From Nostoc mirabile CHAB5784 (GTDB lineage Bacteria; Cyanobacteriota; Cyanobacteriia; Cyanobacteriales; Nostocaceae), in NCBI RefSeq assembly GCF_020829645.1, contig NZ_JAIVFS010000005.1:124001-188000 (forward strand): a stretch of DNA of 64,000 bases. The letters are read 5' to 3'. Under the pieces are notes generated by a model. That model ran no database searches, was not told the origin of the DNA, and saw only the letters and a list, made by a program, of their open reading frames with translations. Both the position numbers and the translations under genes were made by a program. Position 1 is the first letter of the stretch; each line of letters opens with the position of its first letter. Below are positions 51,566 through 61,487 of this stretch, piece after piece.

Positions 51566-54196
51566 ATGTCCTTTGTCCCTTTACATATTCATAGTGACTA
51601 CAGTTTACTCGATGGGGCAAGTCAGCTTCCAGAGTTGGTGGATCAAGCGATCGCACTGGGAATGAAAGCGATCGCTCTTACTGATCATGGTGTCATGTAT
51701 GGAGCCGTTGAACTGATCAAAATCTGCCGTAGTCATAATATTAAGCCGATTATCGGCAATGAAATGTATATAATTAACGGCGATATTGAAAAACAAGAAC
51801 GCCGTCCAAAATATCATCAAGTCGTTTTAGCTAAAAATACCAAAGGTTACAAAAATTTAGTCAAATTAACCACAATTTCTCACCTCAAAGGTGTTCAAGG
51901 CAAAGGAATTTTTTCTCGTCCTTGTATTAATAAAGATTTACTCAAACAATATCATGAAGGCTTGATTGTCACTAGTGCTTGTTTGGGTGGAGAAATTCCC
52001 CAAGCGATTCTCAGTAATAGACCAGATGCAGCCCGAAAAGTTGCTCAGTGGTATAAAGATGTATTTGGTGATGATTATTATCTAGAAATTCAAGACCACG
52101 GCTCCCAAGAAGACCGGATTGTGAATGTTGAAATCGTCAAAATTGCGCGGGAACTAGGGATTAAAATTGTTGCTACCAATGATTCGCATTTTATTTCTTG
52201 TTTTGACGTTGAAGCCCATGATGCCTTGCTATGTATTCAAACTGGCAAGCTAATTATTGAAGATAAGCGGATGCGTTATAGCGGCACAGAGTATCTCAAA
52301 TCTGGCGAGGAGATGCAGCAGCTATTTCGTGACCATTTGCCGGATGATGTAATTGCCGAAGCGATCGCCACTACTGAAGAGGTTGCCGATAAAGTTGAGC
52401 CTTACTATATTATGGGTGAGCCTCAGATCCCTACACCCCCAATTCCCTCTGGTCATACTGCTGACACTTACGCCGAAGATGTTGCATGGAGCGGACTTTT
52501 AGAACGGTTAAATCGCAAATCTCGCAATGAAGTCGATTCCGTCTATAAAGAAAGATTGGAATACGAACTGAAAATGATTCAGCAGATGGGTTTTTCCAAA
52601 TATTTTTTAGTTGTATGGGACTACATTAAATTTGCTAGAGATAATAACATTCCTGTGGGGCCTGGTCGTGGTTCGGCGGCTGGTTCATTAGTTGCATACT
52701 CGATGCGAATTACTAATATTGACCCTGTGCATCATGGGCTACTATTTGAGCGTTTTTTGAACCCAGAACGGAAATCCATGCCTGATATTGATACGGATTT
52801 CTGTATTGAACAAAGAGATAAAGTAATTGAATATGTAACTGATAAATATGGTGCAGATAGAGTTGCCCAAATTATTACTTTTAACCGCCTAACTTCTAAA
52901 GCCGTTTTGAAAGATGTCGCCAGAGTATTAAATATACCCTATGGTGAAGCTGACAAAATGGCGAAATTAATTCCTGTAGTGCGCGGTAAACCAACGAAAC
53001 TCAAGGTGATGATTTCTGATCAAACCCCAGAACCAGAGTTTAAAGAGAAATATGATAAAGAACCCCATGTTCGCCATTGGCTTGATATGGCGATGCGAAT
53101 TGAAGGAACTAACAAAACTTTTGGTGTTCATGCAGCAGGTGTCGTAATTTCTGCCGATCCACTTGATGAGATTGTCCCGCTACAAATGAATAATGACGGT
53201 TCGGTGATTACCCAATATTTCATGGAAGACCTGGAATCAATGGGTTTATTGAAAATGGATTTTCTGGGTTTACGGAACCTGACGCTGATTCAAAAGACCG
53301 TTGATTTGATTCAAGAAACCAGAGGATATCGGGTTGATCCTGATGAAATTCCTCGCCAGGAAAGAAAAGCGCAGAAGATATTAGCTAAAGGTGAACATAG
53401 TACTCTGCCAAAAGATGTACAAAAAACTTATGAGCTACTAGAAGCAGGTGAGTTAGAAGGAATATTTCAATTAGAATCCTCTGGAATGCGTCAGATAGTG
53501 CGAGATTTGAAGCCTTCTAATATAGAAGATATTTCTTCAATTTTGGCACTGTATCGACCGGGGCCATTAGATGCAGGACTGATTCCTAAATTTATTAACC
53601 GCAAACATGGTCGAGAAAATATTGATTATCAACACACCATTCTGGAACCAATATTAGACGAAACCTATGGAATTATGGTCTATCAAGAGCAAATCATGAA
53701 AATTGCTCAGGATATGGCTGGATATTCTTTAGGACAAGCTGACTTGCTGCGTCGGGCGATGGGTAAAAAGAAAGTTTCTGAGATGCAAAAGCAGCGAGAA
53801 AAATTCGTGGATGGCGCAGCGAAAAACGGTGTTCAGAAAAAAGTTGCGGATGAATTATTTGAGCAAATGTTAAAGTTTGCTGAATATTGTTTAAGTTATG
53901 ACACGGAAATATTGACAGTAGAATATGGATTAATGCCGATTGGAGAAATTGTAGAAAAAGGCATTGAATGTAGTGTGTACAGCGTTGATAGTAATGGAAA
54001 TATTTACACGCAACCTGTAGCACAGTGGCACGATCGCGGGCAACAAGAGGTGTTTGAGTATTGCTTGGAAGATGGTTCAATAATTCGGGCAACAAAAGAC
54101 CATAAATTTATGACTGTTGATGGTCAAATGTTGCCAATTGATGAAATATTTGAACGCGAATTGGATTTGATGCGGGTTGTGGGGAGTGGGGGATGA
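51566..54196 (+). CDS. dnaE-N: DNA polymerase III alpha subunit, N-terminal half with split intein
   Basis: 876 residues from ATG 51566 ([20 protein letters not shown]), the conserved start; an ATG at 51560 and TTG at 51548 are alternatives. It carries the PHP domain ([22 protein letters not shown]) and the palm with the catalytic Asp motif (MPDIDTDF), [15 protein letters not shown], and the finger region to LKFAEY. The extein ends at EY, followed by the N-half of the DnaE split intein from Cys at 53888. The C-intein/C-extein gene must lie elsewhere; trans-splicing then yields the replicative polymerase. The final residues (VGSGG) are unusual. Confidence 0.97.
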   Translation: MSFVPLHIHSDYSLLDGASQLPELVDQAIALGMKAIALTDHGVMYGAVELIKICRSHNIKPIIGNEMYIINGDIEKQERRPKYHQVVLAKNTKGYKNLVKLTTISHLKGVQGKGIFSRPCINKDLLKQYHEGLIVTSACLGGEIPQAILSNRPDAARKVAQWYKDVFGDDYYLEIQDHGSQEDRIVNVEIVKIARELGIKIVATNDSHFISCFDVEAHDALLCIQTGKLIIEDKRMRYSGTEYLKSGEEMQQLFRDHLPDDVIAEAIATTEEVADKVEPYYIMGEPQIPTPPIPSGHTADTYAEDVAWSGLLERLNRKSRNEVDSVYKERLEYELKMIQQMGFSKYFLVVWDYIKFARDNNIPVGPGRGSAAGSLVAYSMRITNIDPVHHGLLFERFLNPERKSMPDIDTDFCIEQRDKVIEYVTDKYGADRVAQIITFNRLTSKAVLKDVARVLNIPYGEADKMAKLIPVVRGKPTKLKVMISDQTPEPEFKEKYDKEPHVRHWLDMAMRIEGTNKTFGVHAAGVVISADPLDEIVPLQMNNDGSVITQYFMEDLESMGLLKMDFLGLRNLTLIQKTVDLIQETRGYRVDPDEIPRQERKAQKILAKGEHSTLPKDVQKTYELLEAGELEGIFQLESSGMRQIVRDLKPSNIEDISSILALYRPGPLDAGLIPKFINRKHGRENIDYQHTILEPILDETYGIMVYQEQIMKIAQDMAGYSLGQADLLRRAMGKKKVSEMQKQREKFVDGAAKNGVQKKVADELFEQMLKFAEYCLSYDTEILTVEYGLMPIGEIVEKGIECSVYSVDSNGNIYTQPVAQWHDRGQQEVFEYCLEDGSIIRATKDHKFMTVDGQMLPIDEIFERELDLMRVVGSGG
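53888..54193 (+). other. N-terminal half of the DnaE split intein
   Basis: 102 residues. Block [21 protein letters not shown] starts with the nucleophilic Cys; block B is [20 protein letters not shown] with the TxxH-like catalytic residues. It matches the Nostoc DnaE intein-N closely up to ELDLMRV. Relatives end with about five residues such as DNLPN; here VGSGG, then TGA, is encoded by GTGGGGAGTGGGGGATGAGG, i.e. heptad-repeat sequence. Confidence 0.95.
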
Positions 54197-54204
54197 GGAG
54201 CACT

Positions 54205-54363
54205 TGAGTGGAGTTCAAAGCCTCGTTAACGGAGTTCAAAGACTCGTTAACGCAGTTCAAAGACTCGTTAACGGAGTTCAAAGCCCAATGCCCAATGCCC
54301 CATGCCCCATGCCCAATACCCAATGCCCAATGCCCCATGCCCAATGCCCCATGCCCAATGCCC
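54205..54363. repeat. 21-bp repeats followed by a heptad (CCAATGC) array after dnaE-N
   Basis: TTCAAAGACTCGTTAACGGA plus G (21 bp) is present about 3.5 times (54212-54283). It then passes directly into eleven or so heptads alternating CCAATGC and CCCATGC (54284-54363). All frames remain open, giving spurious proteins on both strands. Confidence 0.9.
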
Positions 54364-54618
54364 TTGACGTTAAAAACAGTTAAAAAAAGCAATCAACAAC
54401 ATCTTTGACATTTGTCTACCTGCTAATGATAGTTGTTATTGGAAATTAGCAAGTTATAAAGTCTAATAGCATTTAGACGCGTAGTAAGCTGTCCCGTCTA
54501 CAAGTTGCTCTGGCAGGTAACAAAGTTCTTGTGGGATGGGCCGGACAGCCCGTCCAAACAATGCAAGTTAAAAGCGCGACAGCTTATCACCTTTACACAT
54601 GTTTCGAGAGGCAAACAA

Positions 54619-54858
54619 ATGAATTTACAACGTCATAGCCTAGTCATAGAAGATATGGAATGGCAAGAGGAACTCACGGATGCGGATTTACAGGCAGTGG
54701 TAGGGGGAACAGGAGGTACAGTAGATGTCGTAGTAGAAGAAACTACGGACAGTGCAAGTGAAATAGGTCGGAATACAAGTCGTGTAATAGATCAGGTTCA
54801 AGAAATAGGAGGGACAGCAGGTCGGGCTGGAGCCGGATTGTTAAGGGGACTTACTTGA
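54619..54858 (+). CDS. Double-glycine-leader peptide (bacteriocin-like precursor)
   Basis: 79 residues from ATG 54619, with GAGAGG seven bases upstream; the frame extends further upstream without a site. The leader MNLQRHSLVIEDMEWQEELT, then DADLQAVVGG, ends in a GG cleavage motif with the usual acidic/hydrophobic helix before it. The roughly 49-residue core (TGGTVDVVVEETTDSASEIG, ending AGRAGAGLLRGLT) is rich in Gly, Thr, Val and Ser. C39-peptidase ABC exporters process such leaders. No exporter or modifying enzyme lies nearby, so this is an orphan precursor. The product's activity cannot be inferred. Confidence 0.65.
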   Translation: MNLQRHSLVIEDMEWQEELTDADLQAVVGGTGGTVDVVVEETTDSASEIGRNTSRVIDQVQEIGGTAGRAGAGLLRGLT

Positions 54859-55123
54859 ATAGTTTCCGGGTAATGTCAAAGTTATCTCGTTAAGAGTCAG
54901 AGACTCTTAATGCCCGTCGTTGAGGCTCCGCCTCCCTTGCTGGCGGCAGAGCCTTCTTGAGCAGCATTTCCAGCCTCTGGCTGTAAACGAGGTTTTTTAT
55001 ATAAACTACTCACACTTAGAATATTTTTCAGCAAAAGGGCATCTAAACAGCGATCGCTTTGAAAAATGATTCAACAAAATTTTATGGGAGTTATAGTCTT
55101 TATCTTGACTCCTAACTTTTTTC

Positions 55124-55258
55124 ATGCCATCCAAAATCTTACCATCGCTCCTGAAACCCGGTGACTTGCTACGAGTAATTGCCCCTAGTGGCGCTTTGCG
55201 AGAATTTGAGGCATTTGGGCGGAGTGTAGAAATTTTGAATACTGAATCGGTGTTCTAG
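55124..55258 (+). pseudogene. LD-carboxypeptidase (LdcA) N-terminal relic
   Basis: ATG 55124 to TAG 55258, 44 codons: MPSKILPSLLKPGDLLRVIA, then PSGALREFEAFGRSVEIL. The LKPGDxxRVIAPSG motif is the start of peptidase family S66 (muramoyl-tetrapeptide carboxypeptidase). Everything after the first beta-alpha unit is missing. A MITE-like element begins 16 bases later. The rest of the gene is not in the window. Confidence 0.75.
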
Positions 55259-55273
55259 AAGCATGGGGCTAAA

Positions 55274-55490
55274 CTTAGTACAGTTTTGCGTAAAAGCGTA
55301 GCGTTTTTAATGCAGGGGAATGCATTGGCATTGTAAGCTGACGCATTGGCATTGTAAGCTGACACATTGGCATTGTAAGCTGACACATTGGCATTGTAAG
55401 CCGACGCATTGGCATTGTAAGCCGACGCATTGGCATTGCAGGGTATTGCCAAATTTAATTTGCTACGAATTAATGAAATGCTGTACTTAA
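55274..55490. mobile_element. MITE-like element with 21-bp tandem core, copy 2
   Basis: Inverse orientation relative to copy 1. Left end CTTAGTACAGTTTTGCG; right end, reversed, ATTAAGTACAGCATTT. The same conserved blocks flank the core (GCGTTTTTAATGCAGGGG on one side, GGGTATTGCCAAATTTAATT on the other). The core is about five 21-bp units (GCATTGGCATTGTAAGCTGA plus C), which share CATTGGCATTG with copy 1 but differ in the rest. There is no obvious target-site duplication. Confidence 0.75.
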
Positions 55491-55528
55491 TGACATGATC
55501 AAAGCAGGTCATGTTTTTATGTTGTCAT

Positions 55529-56773
55529 ATGAAGATATTGGTGCTAAATGCCGGTTCGAGCAGCCAAAAGAGTTGTCTATATGAGATTGCAGATGAGGTT
55601 CTCCCCACCCAAGCACCCCAACCCCTTTGGGAAGGTAAAATCAACTGGACTCAAGATCGGGGCGTGGCAGAAATTGAGGTGAAAACTGCTACGGGTGCAA
55701 CGCTGCAAGAATCAATCTCTGGTGATTCCCCACAGGCACACGTCACCTATATGCTCCATACACTTAGTTATGGTGCTACCAAGGTAATTGATCAGTTGTC
55801 AGAAATCGATGTGGTGGGGCATCGGATAGTGCATGGTGGACAGGATTATCGAGATAGTGTGGTAATTACGGAGGATGTCAAAAAGGCGATCGCTCGTCTG
55901 TCTAACCTTGCTCCCGAACATAATCCAGCCGCTTTGTCAGGCATAGAAGCAATTGAAAAAATCTTAAAAGATGTCACCCAGATAGCAGTATTTGATACTG
56001 GTTTTCATGCCACTCTACCCGATGCAGCAGCAATCTATCCCGGCCCTTATGAGTGGGTAGAACAAGGTATCCGTCGCTATGGGTTTCATGGTATCAGTCA
56101 CCAATACTGTTCTCAACGTGCTGCCCAAATTCTCGGTCAAGATGTTCCCCCTGAGCGCTTAATTACCTGTCATCTGGGTAATGGCTGTTCTTTGGCAGCG
56201 ATAAAAAACGGTCGCAGCATTGATACCACAATGGGATTCACGCCCCTAGAAGGATTGATGATGGGTAGTCGTTCTGGTTCAGTTGATCCAGGAATTCTGA
56301 TTTATCTGTTGCGTTACTGCAATTACTCCGTCGAAAAGTTGGATCATATATTAAATAAAGCTTCTGGGTTAAAGGGAATTTCGGGTATATCTAGCGATAT
56401 GCGTGAGGTAAGAGAAGCGATGTCTACGACGGGCTACGCCTACGCTCAAGGTAATTCCCGCGCTCAACTGGCATTGGATATCTACGTGCATCGTCTGCGT
56501 TCTGGTATCGGTGCAATGCTTACTAGTTTGGGCGGATTAGATACTTTGGTATTCACAGCAGGCGTGGGTGAACATTCCCCGGATATTCGCCAAGCCGCCT
56601 GTGAAACCTTTGGTTTTTTGGGATTGAAAATAGACCTTGAAAAAAATCAGCAACAGCCTGTTGATGAGGATATTGCGACACCCGATTCAGCAGTGCGTGT
56701 ATTAGTTATTCATACTCAAGAAGATTGGGCGATCGCCGGGCAATGTTGGCAGTTATTAAAAAAGAGCTATTGA
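55529..56773 (+). CDS. ackA: Acetate kinase
   Basis: 414 residues from ATG 55529 (MKILVLNAGSSSQKSCLYEI); the longer frame adds six residues without support. Converts acetyl phosphate plus ADP to acetate plus ATP. Signatures are VLNAGSSSQK, GHRIVHGGQDY, FDTGFHATLP, RRYGFHGISHQYCSQRA, CHLGNGCSLAAIKNGRSIDT, TMGFTPLEGLMMGSRSGSVD and VFTAGVGEHSP. Residues around 300-309 (MSTTGYAYAQ) are an insertion that standard AckA lacks. It is encoded by a copy of a dispersed repeat also found at the flv3 start. It appears otherwise intact. Confidence 0.96.
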   Translation: MKILVLNAGSSSQKSCLYEIADEVLPTQAPQPLWEGKINWTQDRGVAEIEVKTATGATLQESISGDSPQAHVTYMLHTLSYGATKVIDQLSEIDVVGHRIVHGGQDYRDSVVITEDVKKAIARLSNLAPEHNPAALSGIEAIEKILKDVTQIAVFDTGFHATLPDAAAIYPGPYEWVEQGIRRYGFHGISHQYCSQRAAQILGQDVPPERLITCHLGNGCSLAAIKNGRSIDTTMGFTPLEGLMMGSRSGSVDPGILIYLLRYCNYSVEKLDHILNKASGLKGISGISSDMREVREAMSTTGYAYAQGNSRAQLALDIYVHRLRSGIGAMLTSLGGLDTLVFTAGVGEHSPDIRQAACETFGFLGLKIDLEKNQQQPVDEDIATPDSAVRVLVIHTQEDWAIAGQCWQLLKKSY

Positions 56774-57340
56774 CCTACAAATAGTTTGGCTACGGCGACA
56801 TTAATAGGACTTACGCACTGTACAAATGCATCGTGATGTGCATTACCTAAAATAGGAAGTTTTCAGGCTTTTTTTAATTATCCTGCGATCGTAAATAGAC
56901 CATGCTGTAGGGGCACAGCATTGCTCATTGGTGTCAACTTAAGCTCAAAGGCTTATCCCACAGGCGTTTTACCCCACCCCCAACCCCTCCCCTTGATAAG
57001 GGGAGGGGCGGTTTTGGCTTTAGACAAAACCGGGGTGGGGTAACGCGGATCATGATGGTAACTGAGTGAACTTAATATCACGTTTTTACAAGGGTTTCAC
57101 GTTATATCAACTATTAATGTATAATATAGCACTTAAAAATTGATGCCTAGTTTGCCAATTTACCTGTTTTCGGTTTCTTTTGAGGAAAGATAGGCTCGTT
57201 TACTGATTAGTCGTTGCTAGTAGGGTAGCGCCTTGATGGATGCTCTCCTGTGTAAGCTAATGTAATTATATAGCTGAGTAATTTTACAAGAAGTATATTA
57301 TATACAATGAGTTGCTTATGTCTGGGAAAACAAGGAAAAT
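56774..57340. repeat. Spacer with a three-stem (cloverleaf-like) inverted repeat
   Basis: 56969-57043 folds into an outer stem (TTACCCCACCCC / GGGGTGGGGTAA) enclosing two perfect hairpins: CCCCTCCCCTT-GAT-AAGGGGAGGGG (56984-57008) and CGGTTTT...AAAACCG (57009-57032). A GGACTTACGCACTGTACAAA repeat-like stretch lies near 56808-56827. No gene is seen. Confidence 0.8.
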
Positions 57341-58126
57341 ATGTTGTTGTCGCGTAAAGCCATTGCTACACCTTTTATAATTTGTGTGTGTATTTTAGGA
57401 GTTGCCTTAATTCAATTCCCCCAATTACAAAAACTGATAAATAGCAAAAAATCTGCCTCTTTAGAAGCTTTAAAGAAAGAAATAAAATCAGAAAGCATCC
57501 GTCTTAATTTTCTCGAAAAAATGCCTAGTTTTGGTTATGATAATTTTATTGCAGATTTGGTATATCTCAATTTTTTACAGTATTTCGGAGATGATGAAGT
57601 TCGAGATAAAACAGGTTACAGTTTAAGTCCAGAGTATTTTGAAGTAATTCTAGAACGTGACCCGCGATTTTTAGCAGCGTATCGCAGTCTTTCTATCAGT
57701 ACTTCATTGTATGCTGCTATGCCAGAACGTGCGATCGCATTATCAGAGAAAGGCTTAAAATCACTCTCTGCTTCAGTTCCCGAAAAGTCTTATTACGTAT
57801 GGCGTTATAAAGGAGTTGATGAATTATTATTTTTAGGCAACGCTAAAACTGCCCAACAATCTTTTGCAACTGCGGCAAACTGGGCTAGTAACTTTTCAGA
57901 TGCAGAGAGTCAGATGATCGCTCATACTTCCCAAAAAACTGCTGAATTTCTGAGTCGAAACCCCAACAGCAAATATGCTCAAATCGCAACCTGGACAATA
58001 GTTTTAAATAATCAAGTTGATGAGAGAACTCAAAAACGCGCAATTAGGGAAATAGAAGCTTTGGGAGGAAAAGTAATTACAACTCCTGAAGGTACTAAAA
58101 AAATTATATTTCCCCCCAAAGATTAA
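57341..58126 (+). CDS. Membrane-anchored TPR-like conserved hypothetical protein
   Basis: 261 residues. An N-terminal hydrophobic anchor (AIATPFIICVCILGVALIQF) is followed by a soluble helical part. FLEKMPSFGYDNFIADLVYL and NFLQYFGDDEVRDKTGYSLS precede TPR-like helices (DPRFLAAYRSLSISTSLYAA, PERAIALSEKGLKSL, NAKTAQQSFATAANWAS). It is probably periplasm-facing or lumenal. No specific function is recognised. It is a single gene with no clear operon partner (95 bases to the GNAT). Confidence 0.65.
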   Translation: MLLSRKAIATPFIICVCILGVALIQFPQLQKLINSKKSASLEALKKEIKSESIRLNFLEKMPSFGYDNFIADLVYLNFLQYFGDDEVRDKTGYSLSPEYFEVILERDPRFLAAYRSLSISTSLYAAMPERAIALSEKGLKSLSASVPEKSYYVWRYKGVDELLFLGNAKTAQQSFATAANWASNFSDAESQMIAHTSQKTAEFLSRNPNSKYAQIATWTIVLNNQVDERTQKRAIREIEALGGKVITTPEGTKKIIFPPKD

Positions 58127-58223
58127 ATTATTAGTTATAACGGATTGCTGCAAGTGTAGTAGCAAATTATATTCGCCCAATCGGTTCCAAATTTCTCACA
58201 CATAATTCAGTAGGTTAACATTG

Positions 58224-58658
58224 ATGTCAATACAATTGGCAGAATCTGACTTTCAAATATTAGGGTGTTTTCCTGTTATCTCCCAGTTGCGCCCTCACCT
58301 TGAGCAGGCTAAGTTTGTAGAACAAGTTCGATATCAAATAAAAGAAGGATATCAACTTGCATTCTTAGAAGTAGAAAAGCAAGCTGTAGCAGTCGCTGGA
58401 TTTCGCATTTCTACTTGTTTAGCTTCGGGAAAGTTTTTATACATTGATGATTTAGTTGTTGATGAGTTTAAACGGTCAAATAGCTATGGACAACAGTTAT
58501 TTCAGTGGCTGATTGAATATGCAAAAAATCATAGCTGTGAACACCTGAGTCTTGATTCTGGTGTTCAGCGATTTGCTGCTCATAGGTTTTATCTCATGCA
58601 GCGTATGAGCATTACAAGTCATCACTTTTCAATTGAGTTGTACCGACAAGCAATCTAG
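58224..58658 (+). CDS. GNAT-family N-acetyltransferase
   Basis: 144 residues. The GNAT core is visible: KFLYIDDLVVDEFKRSNSYG, then QQLFQWLIEYAKNHSCEHLS; the Q/RxxGxG/A acetyl-CoA loop is represented by KRSNSYGQQL. LDSGVQRFAAHRFYLMQRM is the following strand/helix pair. The substrate is unknown. The frame opens with TTG at 58221, but the ATG at 58224 is the likelier start. It is followed after two bases by the aminotransferase class IV gene, so the two are probably cotranscribed. Confidence 0.85.
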   Translation: MSIQLAESDFQILGCFPVISQLRPHLEQAKFVEQVRYQIKEGYQLAFLEVEKQAVAVAGFRISTCLASGKFLYIDDLVVDEFKRSNSYGQQLFQWLIEYAKNHSCEHLSLDSGVQRFAAHRFYLMQRMSITSHHFSIELYRQAI

Positions 58659-58660
58659 TT

Positions 58661-59455
58661 GTGACAAATAATATTTTTTGGTATGACGGTAAATTAATTC
58701 ACTCCCAAACCCTAGAATTAGATATTAATGATCCGGGTTTACTTTATGGGGCAACTGTTTTTACAACATTGCGGGTTTATCAGAACTCGCTAGATAGTAA
58801 TTTAACTAATTGGCAAGCACATTGCGATCGCTTACTCTTCTCAGTACAATCTTTTAGTTGGCAGCAACCAGATTGGAACCGTCTACGTCAAGGCGCTCAA
58901 ATTCTCCTCGCATACTTCCCCGTTCTCAGAATTACCCTCTTTCCCGATGGACGGGAGTGGATAACTGGCAGATTATTACCACAAGATTTGACAGAAAAAC
59001 AAAATAATGGTATTTTGTGCGCTGTTGCAAGTTCGGAATTTTATCGCTCTCTCCCCTCTCATAAAACTGGAAACTATTTGAGTGCTTGGTTGGCAAAAAG
59101 TAGTTTAGATGCCGAAGAAGCAATATTAGTTGATCCTCAAGGAAATTGGCTAGAAACCAGCACAGGCAACCTTTGGGGATGGTGCGATCGCAATTGGTAC
59201 ACGCCGCCTTTGACAGCCAGAATTTTACCGGGAATTTTGCGATCGCAACTTCTAAACTGGTTGCAAAACCACCAGATGCCAGTGCGGGAAGAAATTTGGA
59301 CGGTGGAGCTAGTCCAGAAATTTGAAGCGATCGCCTACACTAATAGTGTGGTAGAAATTATTCCCATTCATACCGTTCATCAGCCCGCAGGATCGCTACA
59401 ATATAATCCCTACCATCCTAGTTTTCAGCAAATAAGGGAGCTTTTTGCAGCATGA
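58661..59455 (+). CDS. pabC: Aminotransferase class IV, probable 4-amino-4-deoxychorismate lyase
   Basis: 264 residues, GTG start. Fold-type IV PLP enzyme. The Schiff-base Lys lies in SLPSHKTGNYLSAWLAKSSL, and ETSTGNLWGW and LTARILPGILRSQLLNWL are the phosphate and substrate-binding segments. This length and DPGLLYGATVFTTLRVY at the start fit PabC-like proteins (aminodeoxychorismate to p-aminobenzoate for folate), though D-amino or branched-chain aminotransferases share the fold. It directly follows the GNAT gene. Confidence 0.75.
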   Translation: MTNNIFWYDGKLIHSQTLELDINDPGLLYGATVFTTLRVYQNSLDSNLTNWQAHCDRLLFSVQSFSWQQPDWNRLRQGAQILLAYFPVLRITLFPDGREWITGRLLPQDLTEKQNNGILCAVASSEFYRSLPSHKTGNYLSAWLAKSSLDAEEAILVDPQGNWLETSTGNLWGWCDRNWYTPPLTARILPGILRSQLLNWLQNHQMPVREEIWTVELVQKFEAIAYTNSVVEIIPIHTVHQPAGSLQYNPYHPSFQQIRELFAA

Positions 59456-59566
59456 AAGCTACGCCACTTTGTTACACTTAAGATAAGTTAACATAATTCT
59501 TAATAATGACCTCTCCGAACAGAGATGCTACGCGATGGCGCGAAAAATACAGGAGGATAGACCTTA

Positions 59567-61408
59567 GTGAATAAAAGATGGAGAAATGCAGGGCTGTACG
59601 CACTGCTGTTTATTGTCGTTATTGCGCTGGGAACAGCATTTTTTGACAAACAACCCCAAAGCAGAGAGACATGGCGATATAGTCGCTTTATTCAAGAAGT
59701 TCAACAAGGTAGAGTAGAAAAAGTCAGTTTGAGTGCAGATCGCTCCACAGCACTGGTTACACCCAAATATGACCCGGCTAAACGGATTGTGACCTTAGTC
59801 AACGATCCAGACTTGATCAATACTTTGACTTCTAAAGGCGTTGATATTTCTGTTTTGCCCCAAACCGATGAAGGATTTTGGTTTAAGGCACTGAGCAGCT
59901 TATTTTTTCCTGTATTGCTTTTGGTTGGCTTATTCTTCTTGCTACGTCGCGCTCAAAGTGGCCCAGGCAGCCAAGCGATGAACTTTGGCAAATCTAAAGC
60001 CAGAGTGCAAATGGAACCACAAACTCAGGTAACATTTGGCGATGTTGCTGGTATTGACCAAGCCAAGTTGGAATTAAACGAAGTTGTAGACTTTCTGAAA
60101 AACGCCGATCGCTTTACCGCCGTTGGTGCAAAAATTCCTAAAGGTGTACTGTTAGTTGGCCCTCCTGGTACAGGTAAAACCCTCCTAGCTCGTGCCGTAG
60201 CTGGTGAAGCAGGTGTACCCTTCTTCTCAATCTCCGGTTCTGAATTTGTAGAAATGTTCGTAGGTGTGGGTGCATCCCGCGTCCGCGATTTATTTGAGCA
60301 AGCTAAAACCAATGCTCCTTGTATCGTCTTCATCGATGAAATTGACGCCGTAGGTCGTCAACGGGGTGCAGGTTTAGGTGGTGGTAACGATGAGCGGGAA
60401 CAAACCCTCAACCAGTTGCTCACAGAAATGGACGGCTTTGAAGGTAATACTGGCATTATCATTATTGCCGCTACCAACCGTCCTGATGTCCTAGATGCAG
60501 CCCTATTGCGTCCTGGTCGCTTTGACCGTCAAGTTGTGGTAGACCGTCCCGACTATGCCGGACGCAGCGAAATTCTCAAGGTTCACGCCCGTGGCAAGAC
60601 CTTGGCGAAAGATGTGGATTTGGATAAAATTGCCCGTCGTACCCCTGGATTTACTGGCGCAGATTTATCCAACCTGTTGAATGAAGCCGCAATTCTGGCA
60701 GCCCGCCGGAATTTGACTGAGATTTCGATGGATGAAATCAACGATGCAATTGATCGGGTCTTAGCTGGCCCAGAGAAGAAAGACCGGGTAATGAGCGAAA
60801 AGCGCAAAACCTTGGTAGCATATCACGAAGCTGGTCACGCCTTAGTTGGTGCTTTAATGCCAGACTACGATCCTGTACAGAAGATTAGCATCATCCCTCG
60901 CGGTCGCGCAGGTGGTTTAACTTGGTTTACCCCCAGCGAAGACCGGATGGACACAGGTTTATACAGCCGCGCTTATCTGGAAAATCAAATGGCTGTGGCT
61001 TTGGGTGGTCGGATTGCTGAAGAATTAATCTTTGGTGAAGAAGAAGTTACCACTGGTGCTTCTAATGACCTCCAACAAGTAGCACGGGTTGCACGTCAGA
61101 TGATCACCAGATTTGGCATGAGCGATCGCTTAGGCCCAGTCGCCCTTGGTCGTCAGCAAGGTAACATGTTCCTCGGACGAGATATCATGTCAGAGCGTGA
61201 TTTCTCTGAAGAAACCGCCGCCGCCATTGATGAAGAAGTCCGTAAACTTGTGGATGTAGCCTATACACGCGCTAAAGAAGTGTTAGTGGGCAACCGCCAC
61301 ATTTTAGATCAGATAGCCCAAATGTTGGTTGATAAAGAAACGGTAGACGCTGAAGAGTTGCAAGAAATTCTGTCGAATAACGATGTGACAACTGCTGCCT
61401 TTGCCTAA
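59567..61408 (+). CDS. ftsH: ATP-dependent zinc metalloprotease FtsH
   Basis: 613 residues, GTG start with AGGAGG at 59551-59556. Two N-terminal membrane helices ([16 protein letters not shown] and [17 protein letters not shown]) flank a lumenal domain. The AAA module has Walker A GPPGTGKT (198-205), Walker [13 protein letters not shown] and [10 protein letters not shown] (SRH). The protease domain has HEAGH (420-424). It acts in thylakoid membrane quality control, notably D1 turnover in photosystem II repair; which of the four cyanobacterial FtsH paralogues this is cannot be fixed by eye. A strong terminator follows. Confidence 0.97.
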   Translation: MNKRWRNAGLYALLFIVVIALGTAFFDKQPQSRETWRYSRFIQEVQQGRVEKVSLSADRSTALVTPKYDPAKRIVTLVNDPDLINTLTSKGVDISVLPQTDEGFWFKALSSLFFPVLLLVGLFFLLRRAQSGPGSQAMNFGKSKARVQMEPQTQVTFGDVAGIDQAKLELNEVVDFLKNADRFTAVGAKIPKGVLLVGPPGTGKTLLARAVAGEAGVPFFSISGSEFVEMFVGVGASRVRDLFEQAKTNAPCIVFIDEIDAVGRQRGAGLGGGNDEREQTLNQLLTEMDGFEGNTGIIIIAATNRPDVLDAALLRPGRFDRQVVVDRPDYAGRSEILKVHARGKTLAKDVDLDKIARRTPGFTGADLSNLLNEAAILAARRNLTEISMDEINDAIDRVLAGPEKKDRVMSEKRKTLVAYHEAGHALVGALMPDYDPVQKISIIPRGRAGGLTWFTPSEDRMDTGLYSRAYLENQMAVALGGRIAEELIFGEEEVTTGASNDLQQVARVARQMITRFGMSDRLGPVALGRQQGNMFLGRDIMSERDFSEETAAAIDEEVRKLVDVAYTRAKEVLVGNRHILDQIAQMLVDKETVDAEELQEILSNNDVTTAAFA

Positions 61409-61458
61409 TTTAATGAATCGTTAGGAGTTAAGAATAATTTCTAACTCGTAATTGTCAA

Positions 61459-61487
61459 AAAAGCCCGGTCATGAAGACCGGGCTTTT
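61459..61487 (+). terminator. Rho-independent terminator of ftsH
   Basis: Perfect 12-bp stem AAAAGCCCGGTC / GACCGGGCTTTT with a five-base loop and a short T-run, 50 bases after the ftsH stop. Confidence 0.9.

Noticed and set aside
54177..54408. Frames over the repeats after dnaE-N (plus and minus)
   Set aside because: They consist of 21-bp and 7-bp repeat translation (PMPNAPC and similar), open by periodicity only.
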